The translations under genes and the position numbers were made by a program. The notes beneath the pieces were generated by a model, which was not told where the DNA came from, did no database searches, and saw only the letters and a program-made list of their open reading frames with translations. 64,000 bases of DNA from Wolinella succinogenes DSM 1740 (lineage in GTDB: Bacteria; Campylobacterota; Campylobacteria; Campylobacterales; Helicobacteraceae): assembly GCF_000196135.1 (NCBI RefSeq), contig NC_005090.1, forward strand, positions 186,001-250,000, in the 5' to 3' direction. Positions within the stretch are counted from its first letter, which is position 1; every line of letters begins with the position of its first letter. Positions 42,827-52,278 of this stretch are shown here, one piece after another.

Positions 42827-43984
42827 TCAATCCATTTGTTTGCGAATGAAGGTGGGAATCTCTAGGATATCTTCGTTTTGCTCATAGTCTCCTCCGCTCA
42901 CTTTACGAAGTGTGGAGGCGCTAGAGAGCGCTTTGGTGCTTTGGCTCAAATCTTTGGAGGCAACGAGCTTCAGCGTGTTGGCCTCCTCTTGGGAATCGGG
43001 TCGAACCAACTCTTTTTCAAAGCCTGTTGCTACGATGGTGATTTTGACCGCATCTTTGGGGGCAGAGGCATCAGTGGTGGTTCCAAAAATTACGTAGGCA
43101 TCACTGCTGGCGCACTCCTCGACAATCTCCATAGCGCTACTGATTTGTTGCAAAGGATAGTCGGGATGGATATAGAAGTGGACTAATACACCCATCGCTC
43201 CGTTGATAGACATATTGTCAAAAAGGGGCGATTCGATAGCATTTTTAATCGCTTCATAGGCGGCGTTATTGCCTGAGCTCTCGCCAATTCCCATGAGAGC
43301 CAATCCTCGGTGGCTCATGACCGTGCGCACGTCAGCAAAGTCAACGTTGATATCATTCTCGCCATGATTGAGGATGATACCACTCATTCCGTTGACCGCA
43401 CGAGCCAAAACATCATCCACGATTTTGAAGCTCTCTTTGATGCCAAGATTCTTGTCCACGATAGAGAGGAGCTTATCATTAGGAATCACGACAATAGAAT
43501 CGCTCTCTTTTTTGAGCTCTGCCAAACCCTGCTCAGCAAGCTTGGAGCGCTTGCTTCCTTCAAACTTGAAAGGCTTGGTGACGATGGAGATGGTGAGTGC
43601 TCCCGCTTCTTTGGCGGCTTGAGCGATGATAGGAGCTGCTCCTGTTCCTGTGCCTCCGCCAAGACCCGCTGAGATAAAAACGATATCCGTGCCGCTCAAA
43701 AGTGCCTTAATGTCTTCAAAGCTCTCGATAGCCGCGTTGCGACCTGTTTCAGGTTGCATTCCTGCGCCCAGACCCTTGGTGAGTCTTGCGCCTAGTTGAA
43801 TTTTGATGGGTGCGGGCGAAGCATTGAGCGCTTGAGCGTCTGTGTTGGCAATGGCAAGCTCAATATCTTCATGGGAACCGCCCGCGATGAGGTGGCTAAT
43901 CATATTGCTTCCGCCCCCTCCTACGCCGATGACCTTGATTCTTGCCCCTGTGATGGTGGTGGCTTCTTCGACCGTTATTTGCAT
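42827..43984 (-). CDS. ftsZ: Cell division protein FtsZ
   Basis: 385 residues. Tubulin-like GTPase that forms the Z ring. N-terminal GVGGGGSNM; GTP signature GLGGGTGTGAAP (109-118); synergy loop NVDFADVRTVM. The conserved C-terminal peptide, which binds FtsA and ZipA-type partners, is LEIPTFIRKQMD. It lies 24 bases downstream of ftsA, the universal order. Confidence 0.98.
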   Translation of the reverse strand: MQITVEEATTITGARIKVIGVGGGGSNMISHLIAGGSHEDIELAIANTDAQALNASPAPIKIQLGARLTKGLGAGMQPETGRNAAIESFEDIKALLSGTDIVFISAGLGGGTGTGAAPIIAQAAKEAGALTISIVTKPFKFEGSKRSKLAEQGLAELKKESDSIVVIPNDKLLSIVDKNLGIKESFKIVDDVLARAVNGMSGIILNHGENDINVDFADVRTVMSHRGLALMGIGESSGNNAAYEAIKNAIESPLFDNMSINGAMGVLVHFYIHPDYPLQQISSAMEIVEECASSDAYVIFGTTTDASAPKDAVKITIVATGFEKELVRPDSQEEANTLKLVASKDLSQSTKALSSASTLRKVSGGDYEQNEDILEIPTFIRKQMD

Positions 43985-44008
43985 CTGTTCACTCCCTCGT
44001 GGATTTCA

Positions 44009-45412
44009 TTAAAAAAGTTGGGTTAGCCATTGCCAAAACTTGGTGAAAGGATTGGGACCCTCTTTTTTGCTCTTTTGTATCTCAGCAATTTTGGAGAGAT
44101 CATGCTTAATATCCGCGGCGCTCTTGCTCTCCGCAGGAGGAGTTAAAGAGCTGTTTCGCGGAGATTCTTTGATCTCTGGTGTGGAGAGAAGAGGAGGAAT
44201 CGACCCCCCCTCTTCGTGGAACTTCTCTGTTTTGAAGCGAATCTTCTTTTCCGAATCAATTTCGTAGTTGGTGAATCGACCCGCTCCATAGAGGATAAGG
44301 CCAATAGCGGTGGCGTAGCTTGGGTCTCGAAGATTCTCAAAGAGTCCATCAATCTCCAGCGGTCGTGCGATTCTTACAGGCATATGAGAGAAGATCGCTC
44401 CCGCTAGCTCTCTGATTCCATCCAGTTTCACCATGCCCCCTGTGAGTACCACGCCCGCACCTAGATGCTCCTTAAGCATACTTTTTTCTAGGGACTTCGC
44501 CAAAATCATCAGCGTCTCTTCGACTCTGGCGTAGATGACATTGTGAACCACCTCTAGGGAGACTTGATGGGTGGAGGTCTCATCCCCAATGATGGGGAGT
44601 TCGATGAGATCGCCCCCAGAATCTTGATGTTTATTAAGGGAGCCATACTCCACCTTCACTCGTTCTGCTGCACTCAAGGGGGTGCGAAGCGCCATGGAGA
44701 GGTCATTGGTGATGTGATTGGAGCCCACGCCAAGGAAGTCGTTGTATTTGATGGAGTTGCCCGCATGCACCATGAGGTCGCAGGTGCTCCCCCCCATGTC
44801 GATGCAAGCCACGCCTAGCTCTTTTTCATCATCATTGAGCACCGCAATGGCTGAAGCATAGGCGCTAAGCACAATGTTTTCGATCTCAACTCCTGCAGCT
44901 TTGACGGCTTTTTTGAGATTTCCGAGGCTAGAGCGCTGGGCGGTGACGATATGGACAAAGACTTCGAGGCGATTCCCGCTCATTCCTAGGGGGTCATCAA
45001 TAAAGTCTTGATCGTCCACCTTGAAATTGTAAGGGAGGACATGGAGGACTTCGTATTCATTGGGAATCGTGGCATTGTAGAGAGCGGTTTGCATGACACG
45101 ATTGATCTCTTTGATGCCAATCTCACTATTGGGAATATTGACAATTCCTGAGCTATTGATACTTTTGGTGTAGACGCCAGAGATGGAGACGATCGCCTTG
45201 GAGAAGTTGGTGCCTGCCACGCGCTTGGCGTCGTTAATGGCACTTTTGATCGCTCGACTGGCCAGCTCGATATTGGTGATAGCGCCTTTTTTTAATCCTT
45301 GGGATTTGTGGATGCCTGTTCCAATGACATGAGGCACGCCATCTTTGATGTCGGCGATGATGGTGCAAATTTTGGTGGACCCGATGTCAATTCCCAATAT
45401 GGTCTGATTCAA
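44009..45412 (-). CDS. ftsA: Cell division protein FtsA
   Basis: About 467 residues. Actin-fold protein that anchors FtsZ to the membrane. ATP-binding motifs: ILGIDIGSTKICTIIAD, CIDMGGSTCDLMVH, and VVLTGGMVKLDGI. The C-terminal tail (NPFTKFWQWLTQLF) is an amphipathic membrane-targeting helix. I favour a TTG start at 45412, seven residues before the first motif and with AAAGGA about 7 bases upstream, over ATG 45439, which has none; the difference is nine residues. Confidence 0.93.
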   Translation of the reverse strand: MNQTILGIDIGSTKICTIIADIKDGVPHVIGTGIHKSQGLKKGAITNIELASRAIKSAINDAKRVAGTNFSKAIVSISGVYTKSINSSGIVNIPNSEIGIKEINRVMQTALYNATIPNEYEVLHVLPYNFKVDDQDFIDDPLGMSGNRLEVFVHIVTAQRSSLGNLKKAVKAAGVEIENIVLSAYASAIAVLNDDEKELGVACIDMGGSTCDLMVHAGNSIKYNDFLGVGSNHITNDLSMALRTPLSAAERVKVEYGSLNKHQDSGGDLIELPIIGDETSTHQVSLEVVHNVIYARVEETLMILAKSLEKSMLKEHLGAGVVLTGGMVKLDGIRELAGAIFSHMPVRIARPLEIDGLFENLRDPSYATAIGLILYGAGRFTNYEIDSEKKIRFKTEKFHEEGGSIPPLLSTPEIKESPRNSSLTPPAESKSAADIKHDLSKIAEIQKSKKEGPNPFTKFWQWLTQLF

Positions 45413-45448
45413 TCTCCTATCCTTTCTGGCTGGTTGCATCCATGCATT

Positions 45449-46906
45449 TTATCGGTTCTTGACTATAGCATAACGTCGATTCAGATACTCTAGGAACGCC
45501 CCTTCGGCGAGCCTCTCTTTGATCTGAGTAACGTTTTGGGCGATAAAATCTAAGTTTTTTATCATTTCTTCGCTTTTAAGCAACTTTTGTTCCAATATCT
45601 CAAAGAGCACCGCTTTTTCGTCTAAAAGCACGTATCCTTTGGGCTCGCTACTTTGAAAAACTTGGGCTAAAAACTCAGCTGCTTCTTCGGTTTCCAAGGA
45701 AGAGATTTTGGCCACATCGTCGCGCCCGATGAATCCAATCACTTCACCCTTAAAGGATTCTAGCTCTTTTTTGGCCATCTCTTCTAAGAGGTCGCGCTTT
45801 TTTTGGGCGAGGAGATCATTGCGAGCGAGCTCTTTGGCCGCTTCAAATTTCATGGGTTCACTCTCTTTGATGCCCATGAGCTTGATGGTGAGGTAGCCCT
45901 CAGGCGAAGGAACGGGTTTCAGAGTCTCACCCACTTTAGCTTCAGAGAGGCGATAGAGGAGCTCATCTCCTAGAGTTTCATCTGACTCAGCCAAGCTATA
46001 GCGTGTCCCTTCGGGGGTAGGGCTTTTTTTGAATTCAATGTAGGTCTTAAGAGCGTTTTTCTCGGCTTGAGCGTCTTTGTAGTCTTTCTCTACGCGAGTG
46101 CGCGCCAGCTCAAATTCCAAGGGGCGACCATCTAGCCCTAGATAGTTGTTTTTGAAGCTATCGTAATGGATTTTAAGCTCCTCATCCGAGGCGCTAATTT
46201 CGTCGTTTTTGGAGAGGGAGTAGATGATATCATAGACTCGGTCCGTCATATAGACATCTTGATTTTCTCCCCAAAAGCTCTTGACCTCTTCATCGCTGAC
46301 GACGGGCTTGAGGGAGGTGGAGCTGAGGGTCTTGATGGAGAGTTTATCTTGGATGTAAAAAGCCGCCCCCAAGGATTCTTTTTCAAGTTCGGTGACGCTA
46401 GGCGTGAGAATCACACCCAGTTTTTCTAATAGGAGAGAATCGTGCAGGGCACGCTCAAAAGCGGCGGGTTTGTAGTGATTCTCTTCGAGAACCTTGCGGT
46501 AAGTTTTATCATCAAATTTTCCCTCTACATGGAACGCTTCCATCTTCACAACAGCCTTGGCGACCTCTTCATCGCTCACGCGAAGACCGACATCCTTGGC
46601 AAAGTTGAGCATGAGGGTTTTTGAGATGAGACTATCAAGAGCCTGTTTCTCGATTCCTAGGGCTTTGGCTTGCTCTTTGTCAAGTGAGCCGCCAACGATT
46701 TTATTGTAAAACTCATAGAGTCTCGCATACTCTTGCTCTAGCTCGGTTTGGGTGATTTTCGTCTCCCCAACCTTGGCGACCCAAGAAGAAGAGGAGGAGA
46801 AGCTATAAGCCCCCCAGCCGACAAATCCAGCTCCCACGAAAGCGATCACGCTGATCCAAATCGTGATGACGAGATATCTCTTATGCTTCTGCATCCAGTT
46901 TATCAT
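45449..46906 (-). CDS. PpiD/SurA-like membrane-anchored periplasmic chaperone
   Basis: 485 residues. An N-terminal anchor helix (about 11-33) precedes a SurA_N-type chaperone region (TQTELEQEYARLYEFYNKIV, QALDSLISKTLMLNFAKDVGL, then SDEEVAKAVVKMEAFHVEGKFD). The PPIase-like centre is weak (GDELLYRLSEAKVGETLKPV), so isomerase activity is doubtful. PpiD proteins sit at the Sec translocon exit. The gene precedes ftsA as in H. pylori (HP0977 before ftsA). Confidence 0.85.
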   Translation of the reverse strand: MINWMQKHKRYLVITIWISVIAFVGAGFVGWGAYSFSSSSSWVAKVGETKITQTELEQEYARLYEFYNKIVGGSLDKEQAKALGIEKQALDSLISKTLMLNFAKDVGLRVSDEEVAKAVVKMEAFHVEGKFDDKTYRKVLEENHYKPAAFERALHDSLLLEKLGVILTPSVTELEKESLGAAFYIQDKLSIKTLSSTSLKPVVSDEEVKSFWGENQDVYMTDRVYDIIYSLSKNDEISASDEELKIHYDSFKNNYLGLDGRPLEFELARTRVEKDYKDAQAEKNALKTYIEFKKSPTPEGTRYSLAESDETLGDELLYRLSEAKVGETLKPVPSPEGYLTIKLMGIKESEPMKFEAAKELARNDLLAQKKRDLLEEMAKKELESFKGEVIGFIGRDDVAKISSLETEEAAEFLAQVFQSSEPKGYVLLDEKAVLFEILEQKLLKSEEMIKNLDFIAQNVTQIKERLAEGAFLEYLNRRYAIVKNR

Positions 46907-46924
46907 TGAATTAGCCTTAGGGGT

Positions 46925-46930
46925 TATAAT
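46925..46930 (+). promoter_or_regulatory. Candidate -10 element for bioA
   Basis: TATAAT on the plus strand, about 77 bases before the bioA ATG. It lies closer to the PpiD-like gene than that gene's own -10, so the two divergent promoters overlap. Confidence 0.5.
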
Positions 46931-46963
46931 TACGCTGTTTTGATAAAGCTCTAAAAAGCCACA

Positions 46964-46969
46964 ATTATA
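46964..46969 (-). promoter_or_regulatory. Candidate -10 element for the PpiD-ftsA-ftsZ row
   Basis: TATAAT on the minus strand, about 58 bases before the PpiD-like ATG, within the 100-base divergent gap shared with bioA. Confidence 0.5.
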
Positions 46970-47006
46970 CAGAAAAGCGAATTAAATTGCGATGAGGACG
47001 ATATGA

Positions 47007-48305
47007 ATGGACAATAAAACCCTAGCACAGGAGGATTTGCGCTACCTTTGGCACCCTTGCACCCAGATGAAAGATCATGAGCAGTTTCCGCTCATTCCTA
47101 TTGCTCGAGGCAAGGGGGTCTATCTCTATGACTTTGAAGGAAATGCTTATATCGATGGCGTGAGCAGTTGGTGGGTCAATCTTTTTGGCCACAGTCATGA
47201 CTACATCAATAGCCAAATTGTGGAGCAGATGGGGCGATTAGAACATGTGATTTTGGCTGGATTCACTCACGAGCCTATCATTAAGCTCTCCAAGCGTCTT
47301 GTGGAGATGACACCCCATGGACTTGAGAAGTGCTTTTATGCGGATAATGGCTCTAGTGCGATTGAGGTGGCGCTCAAGATGAGTTTTCATCGCCATAAGA
47401 TCGAAGGCAAAAAGCGTGCACTTTTCCTATCACTCTCTAACAGCTATCATGGGGAGACGATTGGGGCGCTCTCCGTGGGTGATGTGGCGCTTTATAAAGA
47501 GACCTATGGGGAGATACTCCTCGCCACCCTCCAAACCCCTGTACCTAGGGATTTGACCCAAGAAGCGACCCAAGAAGCGCTAGAAGCGCTAGAAGTGATT
47601 TTAGAGAACAGAGGCGAAGAGATCTCCGCTTTTGTCCTAGAGCCTTTGGTTCAGTGCGCTGGAGGAATGCATATGTACAGCGCCGATTATGTGAAGGGGG
47701 CGAGCCAGCTTTGTAGGGCGAGGGGAATCCATCTCATCTTTGATGAGATTGCCGTGGGATTTGGACGTACAGGAACACTCTTGGCGCTAGAGCAGTGTGG
47801 AGTGGTACCCGATTTTCTCTGCCTCTCCAAAGGAATCACAGGAGGGTATCTCCCCCTTTCGGTGGTGATGATGAGCCAAGAGACTTACGATTGTTTTTAT
47901 GCACCCTATCATGAAAATCGAGCTTTTCTTCACTCGCACAGCTACACAGGGAATGCGCTAGCCTGCGCGGCCGCCAATGCAACTTTGGATCTCTTGGAAG
48001 ATGGGAGTGTTTTAAAGAACAATCGTCTTCTTGGGGAGAGAATCGACACCCATCTAAAGCGACTCGCTCTCCATCCAAGGATCGGCAACGCTCGCCGCAC
48101 AGGGATGATCGCGGCGTTGGACCTTTTGGGTTTTGATCCCAAAGAGCGCGTGGGTCTTAGGGTCTATAGTGAAGCGCTGAAGAGGGGAATATTGTTGCGC
48201 CCCCTAGGGAATGTGATCTACTTCATGCCTCCTTATGTCATCACCCTTACAGAGATTGATCAGGTTTTTGAGGCGCTAGAGGAGGTGCTAGGGAGAATCC
48301 TTTAG
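47007..48305 (+). CDS. bioA: Adenosylmethionine-8-amino-7-oxononanoate aminotransferase
   Basis: 432 residues. PLP enzyme making 7,8-diaminopelargonate in biotin synthesis, using SAM as amino donor. Substrate motif GVSSWWVNLFGHSH, HPCTQM at the start, IFDEIAVGFGRTG (Asp) and CLSKGITGGYLPLS (PLP Lys) are diagnostic. GAGGA precedes the ATG. No other bio gene lies in the window. The bioA beside PpiD/ftsA order matches H. pylori. Confidence 0.96.
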   Translation: MDNKTLAQEDLRYLWHPCTQMKDHEQFPLIPIARGKGVYLYDFEGNAYIDGVSSWWVNLFGHSHDYINSQIVEQMGRLEHVILAGFTHEPIIKLSKRLVEMTPHGLEKCFYADNGSSAIEVALKMSFHRHKIEGKKRALFLSLSNSYHGETIGALSVGDVALYKETYGEILLATLQTPVPRDLTQEATQEALEALEVILENRGEEISAFVLEPLVQCAGGMHMYSADYVKGASQLCRARGIHLIFDEIAVGFGRTGTLLALEQCGVVPDFLCLSKGITGGYLPLSVVMMSQETYDCFYAPYHENRAFLHSHSYTGNALACAAANATLDLLEDGSVLKNNRLLGERIDTHLKRLALHPRIGNARRTGMIAALDLLGFDPKERVGLRVYSEALKRGILLRPLGNVIYFMPPYVITLTEIDQVFEALEEVLGRIL

Positions 48306-48409
48306 AGAGAGTTGGAAATTAATTGAGACAAGCCACGATTTTCTTAAAGAAAAAGATGGAATAATGCGCGCCTTTCGTCTTTTAAAAAAAATATTCAAGG
48401 TTTGGATTC

Positions 48410-49594
48410 ATGGCAAAAAAGCTCTTTTTAACCCTCCTCTCTCTTTTCTCTTTCGCCTGTGCCTCAGGCTACAAAATCCCCGAACAATCTCTTGATTCCA
48501 CGGCTCTCTCTGGCGCTCATGTCGCGGGGAGCTATGGGGCAGATGCCAGTTATTACAACCCTGCCAACATGGCTTTTGCCTCTTTAGAAGCTGAGATGGA
48601 GAGTGCGCTCACCTATATTCATCTCACCTCGGTTCACTTTGAGCAAGGCGCCTACAAAGAGGATTCAAAGCGAGAGAATTTCCTTGTTCCTAAGTTTTTT
48701 TACCGAAGCCCTGCGATGGGGGATTGGCGTATGGGGCTCTCCTTTACCACCCCAGCAGGACTCTCTAAGCGCTGGGAAGAGGGGGTTAGAGGGCAAAGTA
48801 ATGCCAATGAGTTCACGCTAGAGGTCTTTGAGCTCAACCCTTCTCTCTCTTATAAAATTTCCGATTCGCTAGCGCTTGGCTTGGGAATCCGTGGGGTCTA
48901 TAGCAAAGGAATCGTGAAAAACGATATGGTCACTTTGGGCTCCTATCAAGAGCTCAAAGGCGATTCTTTAGACTTTGGCTGGAACGCTGCTTTGGCGTTT
49001 AAGCCCGTGGAGAGCACCAATTTAAGCATTGCCTATCGCTCTAAAGTCAATCTTAGTATTGAGGGTGATGCGGGAATTCGCACCCCCTTTGGAAATATCA
49101 ATCCTGAGGCTAGAGTCACGATTCCTCTTCCTGCAACTCTAAGCCTAGCGCTTGCCAAGCAGTGGGATGACTTCTTGGTGGAGTTTGTATGGGATAGGGT
49201 CTATTGGTCGGCCTACAAAGAGCTTGATTTTGACTATGACCACGACATGACCTCCAATCCAATCCTAAGAGCCCTAGACGCTTCCAAGGCCAAAAATTGG
49301 AAGGATACCAACACCTATCGCCTAGGACTCTCTTATCAGATGAATGAGGCGTGGAAGCTCATGGCGGGCTTTGGAATTGATAAGAATCCCATCCCTGATG
49401 ACAGGCTAGGTTTTGAGCTCCCCGATAGTGACGCCAAGATCTACTCTCTTGGAGCTCGTTATAAGATCAACTCTCGCCATGAGGTGGGAGCAGCCTTTTT
49501 GGTGAGCGACAAAGAGGACAGGACGACCTCTATTGGCACTTTTAGCCATACGCAGGCCCACCTTTTAACCTTTGGATACACCTATCGCTACTAA
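48410..49594 (+). CDS. FadL/OmpP1/TodX-family outer membrane hydrophobe porin
   Basis: 394 residues. Signal peptide (about 1-19, ending CASG) then the FadL N-terminal hatch: YKIPEQSLDSTALSGAHVAGSYGADASYYNPANMAF ('AYNPA' hallmark). The rest is a long series of amphipathic beta strands ending in aromatic residues (TFGYTYRY). Proteins of this family import long-chain fatty acids or aromatic hydrocarbons. It stands 12 bases from an acyl-CoA synthetase gene, so fatty-acid uptake and activation is the natural reading. Confidence 0.92.
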   Translation: MAKKLFLTLLSLFSFACASGYKIPEQSLDSTALSGAHVAGSYGADASYYNPANMAFASLEAEMESALTYIHLTSVHFEQGAYKEDSKRENFLVPKFFYRSPAMGDWRMGLSFTTPAGLSKRWEEGVRGQSNANEFTLEVFELNPSLSYKISDSLALGLGIRGVYSKGIVKNDMVTLGSYQELKGDSLDFGWNAALAFKPVESTNLSIAYRSKVNLSIEGDAGIRTPFGNINPEARVTIPLPATLSLALAKQWDDFLVEFVWDRVYWSAYKELDFDYDHDMTSNPILRALDASKAKNWKDTNTYRLGLSYQMNEAWKLMAGFGIDKNPIPDDRLGFELPDSDAKIYSLGARYKINSRHEVGAAFLVSDKEDRTTSIGTFSHTQAHLLTFGYTYRY

Positions 49595-49606
49595 AAGGAG
49601 TCCACG

Positions 49607-51148
49607 ATGAGAGGCAATCTCTACACCCTCTTGTGGCAAAACGCCCAAGAACATCCTCGTAAAACGGCGCTCTTTGTGGATAAGCTCCAGCTCAACTATA
49701 AGGAGCTTCTGCGTGAGAGTGATAAAGTGGCCTCTTTTTTGCAAAAAGAGGGAATCAAGGCGGGCGATCGAGTCGCTCTCATCCTCTCTAACTCTTGGGA
49801 GTATATCGCCACCCTCTTTGGAGTACTTCGTTTAGGGGCGATCGCTGTGCCCGTGAACACCATGCTCAAAAGCGACGAGATGGAATATATCCTCAAAGAT
49901 AGTGGCGCGATGCTAGCTTTTATTAGTGGAAAGTTTGAGAAGGAGGCGAAGAATCTTCTCTACACCACAGGACTTAAAAAGGTGATATGGCACGACGCTG
50001 AAGTGAAGTGCGATGCAAGGAATCTTCGTTACGAGGAGATGGTGGAGGCAAAGAATCTTCCAAAGGAGTGGGCCAAGGGATCGGGTGAAGTGGCGGTGAT
50101 CATCTACACCTCGGGCACGACAGGATTCCCCAAAGGAGCGATGCTGACGCATGATAATTTCTTCTCCAATCTTGCCGCGGTGACGGAGCGATTCAAGATT
50201 CACGCCAAGGATCGCTTCATCGTCTATTTGCCGATGTTTCACGCCTTCACGCTCACAGCGACGATTCTACTTCCTTTTTATCGCTCCTGTTCGTTAGTGG
50301 TGATCAAATCCATCCTCCCCTTTAGTAATATCTTAAAGCAGGTGCTCCTTAAGCGTGTCACCATCTTTTTGGGGGTGCCTGATGTCTATAATGCGCTCAT
50401 TCGCGCCAAGCTCCCTTGGTATTTTTTGTGGTTTAATTCCGTGAGAATCTTTGTCTCTGGCGCCTCAGCACTCAGCGAATCGACTTTGGCGCGCTACAAA
50501 GAGAAGTTTAAGCGCGCGGTGATGCTAGAGGGGTATGGGCTTAGCGAGTGCTCTCCTGTGGTGGCAGCCAACCCCTTGGAGAGACAAAAGGTCTCGTCTG
50601 TGGGGCCTGCGGTGCCAGGATATGAGGTGAAAATCGTGGATGATGAGCTCATGGAGCTCCCTGTAGGCGAACGAGGTGAGATCATCGTGAGGGGAGGATG
50701 CGTGATGAAGGGCTATCTCAACCACCCCGAAGCCACCCAAAACACGATCGTCAATGGCTGGCTGCTCACGGGTGATATTGGGAAGATGGATGAAGAGGGT
50801 TATATCTACATCCTAGATCGTAAGAAGGATTTGATTATCTCTAAAGGAATCAATATCTACCCTCGAGAGATTGAAGAGGCGATTTTGTCAGGCTTTCCTA
50901 CCGTGAAGAGTTGCGCGGTCGTGGGATGGCAGGATGAGAGTCTAGATGAGATTCCTGTCGCCTTTTTGGAGTATGAAGAGGGAGCCAAGCCTCATAGCGA
51001 GAGTGAGATTAAAGGCTATCTCAAGAAACATTTGGCGAACTTCAAGATTCCCAAGCATCTCTATGTGCGTGATGAGCTTCCCAAAAACGCTACGGGCAAG
51101 GTTTTGAAGCGAGTGCTCAAAGAGGAGCTTAAACAAGCAGGCCTTTGA
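49607..51148 (+). CDS. fadD: Long-chain fatty acid-CoA ligase (AMP-binding family)
   Basis: 513 residues. AMP-forming synthetase: P-loop-like IIYTSGTTGFPKGAM, YGLSECSPVV, LTGDIGKMDEEGYIYILDRKKDLIISKG, and KNATGKVLKRVL with the catalytic C-terminal Lys. The substrate is judged long-chain from overall pattern and the adjacent FadL-type porin. Activated fatty acid may serve lipid recycling; no beta-oxidation gene is seen in this window. AAAAGGAG precedes the ATG. Confidence 0.88.
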   Translation: MRGNLYTLLWQNAQEHPRKTALFVDKLQLNYKELLRESDKVASFLQKEGIKAGDRVALILSNSWEYIATLFGVLRLGAIAVPVNTMLKSDEMEYILKDSGAMLAFISGKFEKEAKNLLYTTGLKKVIWHDAEVKCDARNLRYEEMVEAKNLPKEWAKGSGEVAVIIYTSGTTGFPKGAMLTHDNFFSNLAAVTERFKIHAKDRFIVYLPMFHAFTLTATILLPFYRSCSLVVIKSILPFSNILKQVLLKRVTIFLGVPDVYNALIRAKLPWYFLWFNSVRIFVSGASALSESTLARYKEKFKRAVMLEGYGLSECSPVVAANPLERQKVSSVGPAVPGYEVKIVDDELMELPVGERGEIIVRGGCVMKGYLNHPEATQNTIVNGWLLTGDIGKMDEEGYIYILDRKKDLIISKGINIYPREIEEAILSGFPTVKSCAVVGWQDESLDEIPVAFLEYEEGAKPHSESEIKGYLKKHLANFKIPKHLYVRDELPKNATGKVLKRVLKEELKQAGL

Positions 51149-51210
51149 TGAATCAAAAGAGATTCTGTGTGGCTTTTTTAGGAGTGCCCTTAAGAATTTC
51201 TTTTTTCTAA

Positions 51211-51999
<789 letters not shown>

Positions 52000-52034
52000 C
52001 GTTCTAAACTCTTTAAAACCCTAAGGAAAAATCT

Positions 52035-52250
52035 ATGCAAAGAATGGAAGAAATCGCCTTCAAGGCACTCAATCGAGTCAATAATGATCGCTATCTCCTC
52101 GCTAATATTTTGTTTGCTCGCATTGATGAGCTCAGCAAGGGTGCTAAGCCTTTGGTGAATATGGACGTGAAAAAACACAAACTCACTGATATTGCAATGA
52201 CCGAAGTGGCCGAGGGCAAGATTGCGCTTAGCCAGATCGATCAGCTCTAA
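52035..52250 (+). CDS. rpoZ: RNA polymerase omega subunit
   Basis: 71 residues. RMEEIAFKALNRVNNDRYLLANILFARIDEL matches omega's conserved helix, which clamps the beta-prime subunit; KLTDIAMTEVAEGKIAL matches the second. Omega is part of a ppGpp-binding site on RNA polymerase in many bacteria, which fits its pairing with spoT directly downstream. AAGGAAAAATCT precedes the ATG. Confidence 0.93.
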   Translation: MQRMEEIAFKALNRVNNDRYLLANILFARIDELSKGAKPLVNMDVKKHKLTDIAMTEVAEGKIALSQIDQL

Positions 52251-52278
52251 GCCTCTTTTTTAAACATAGGGCGGCGCC

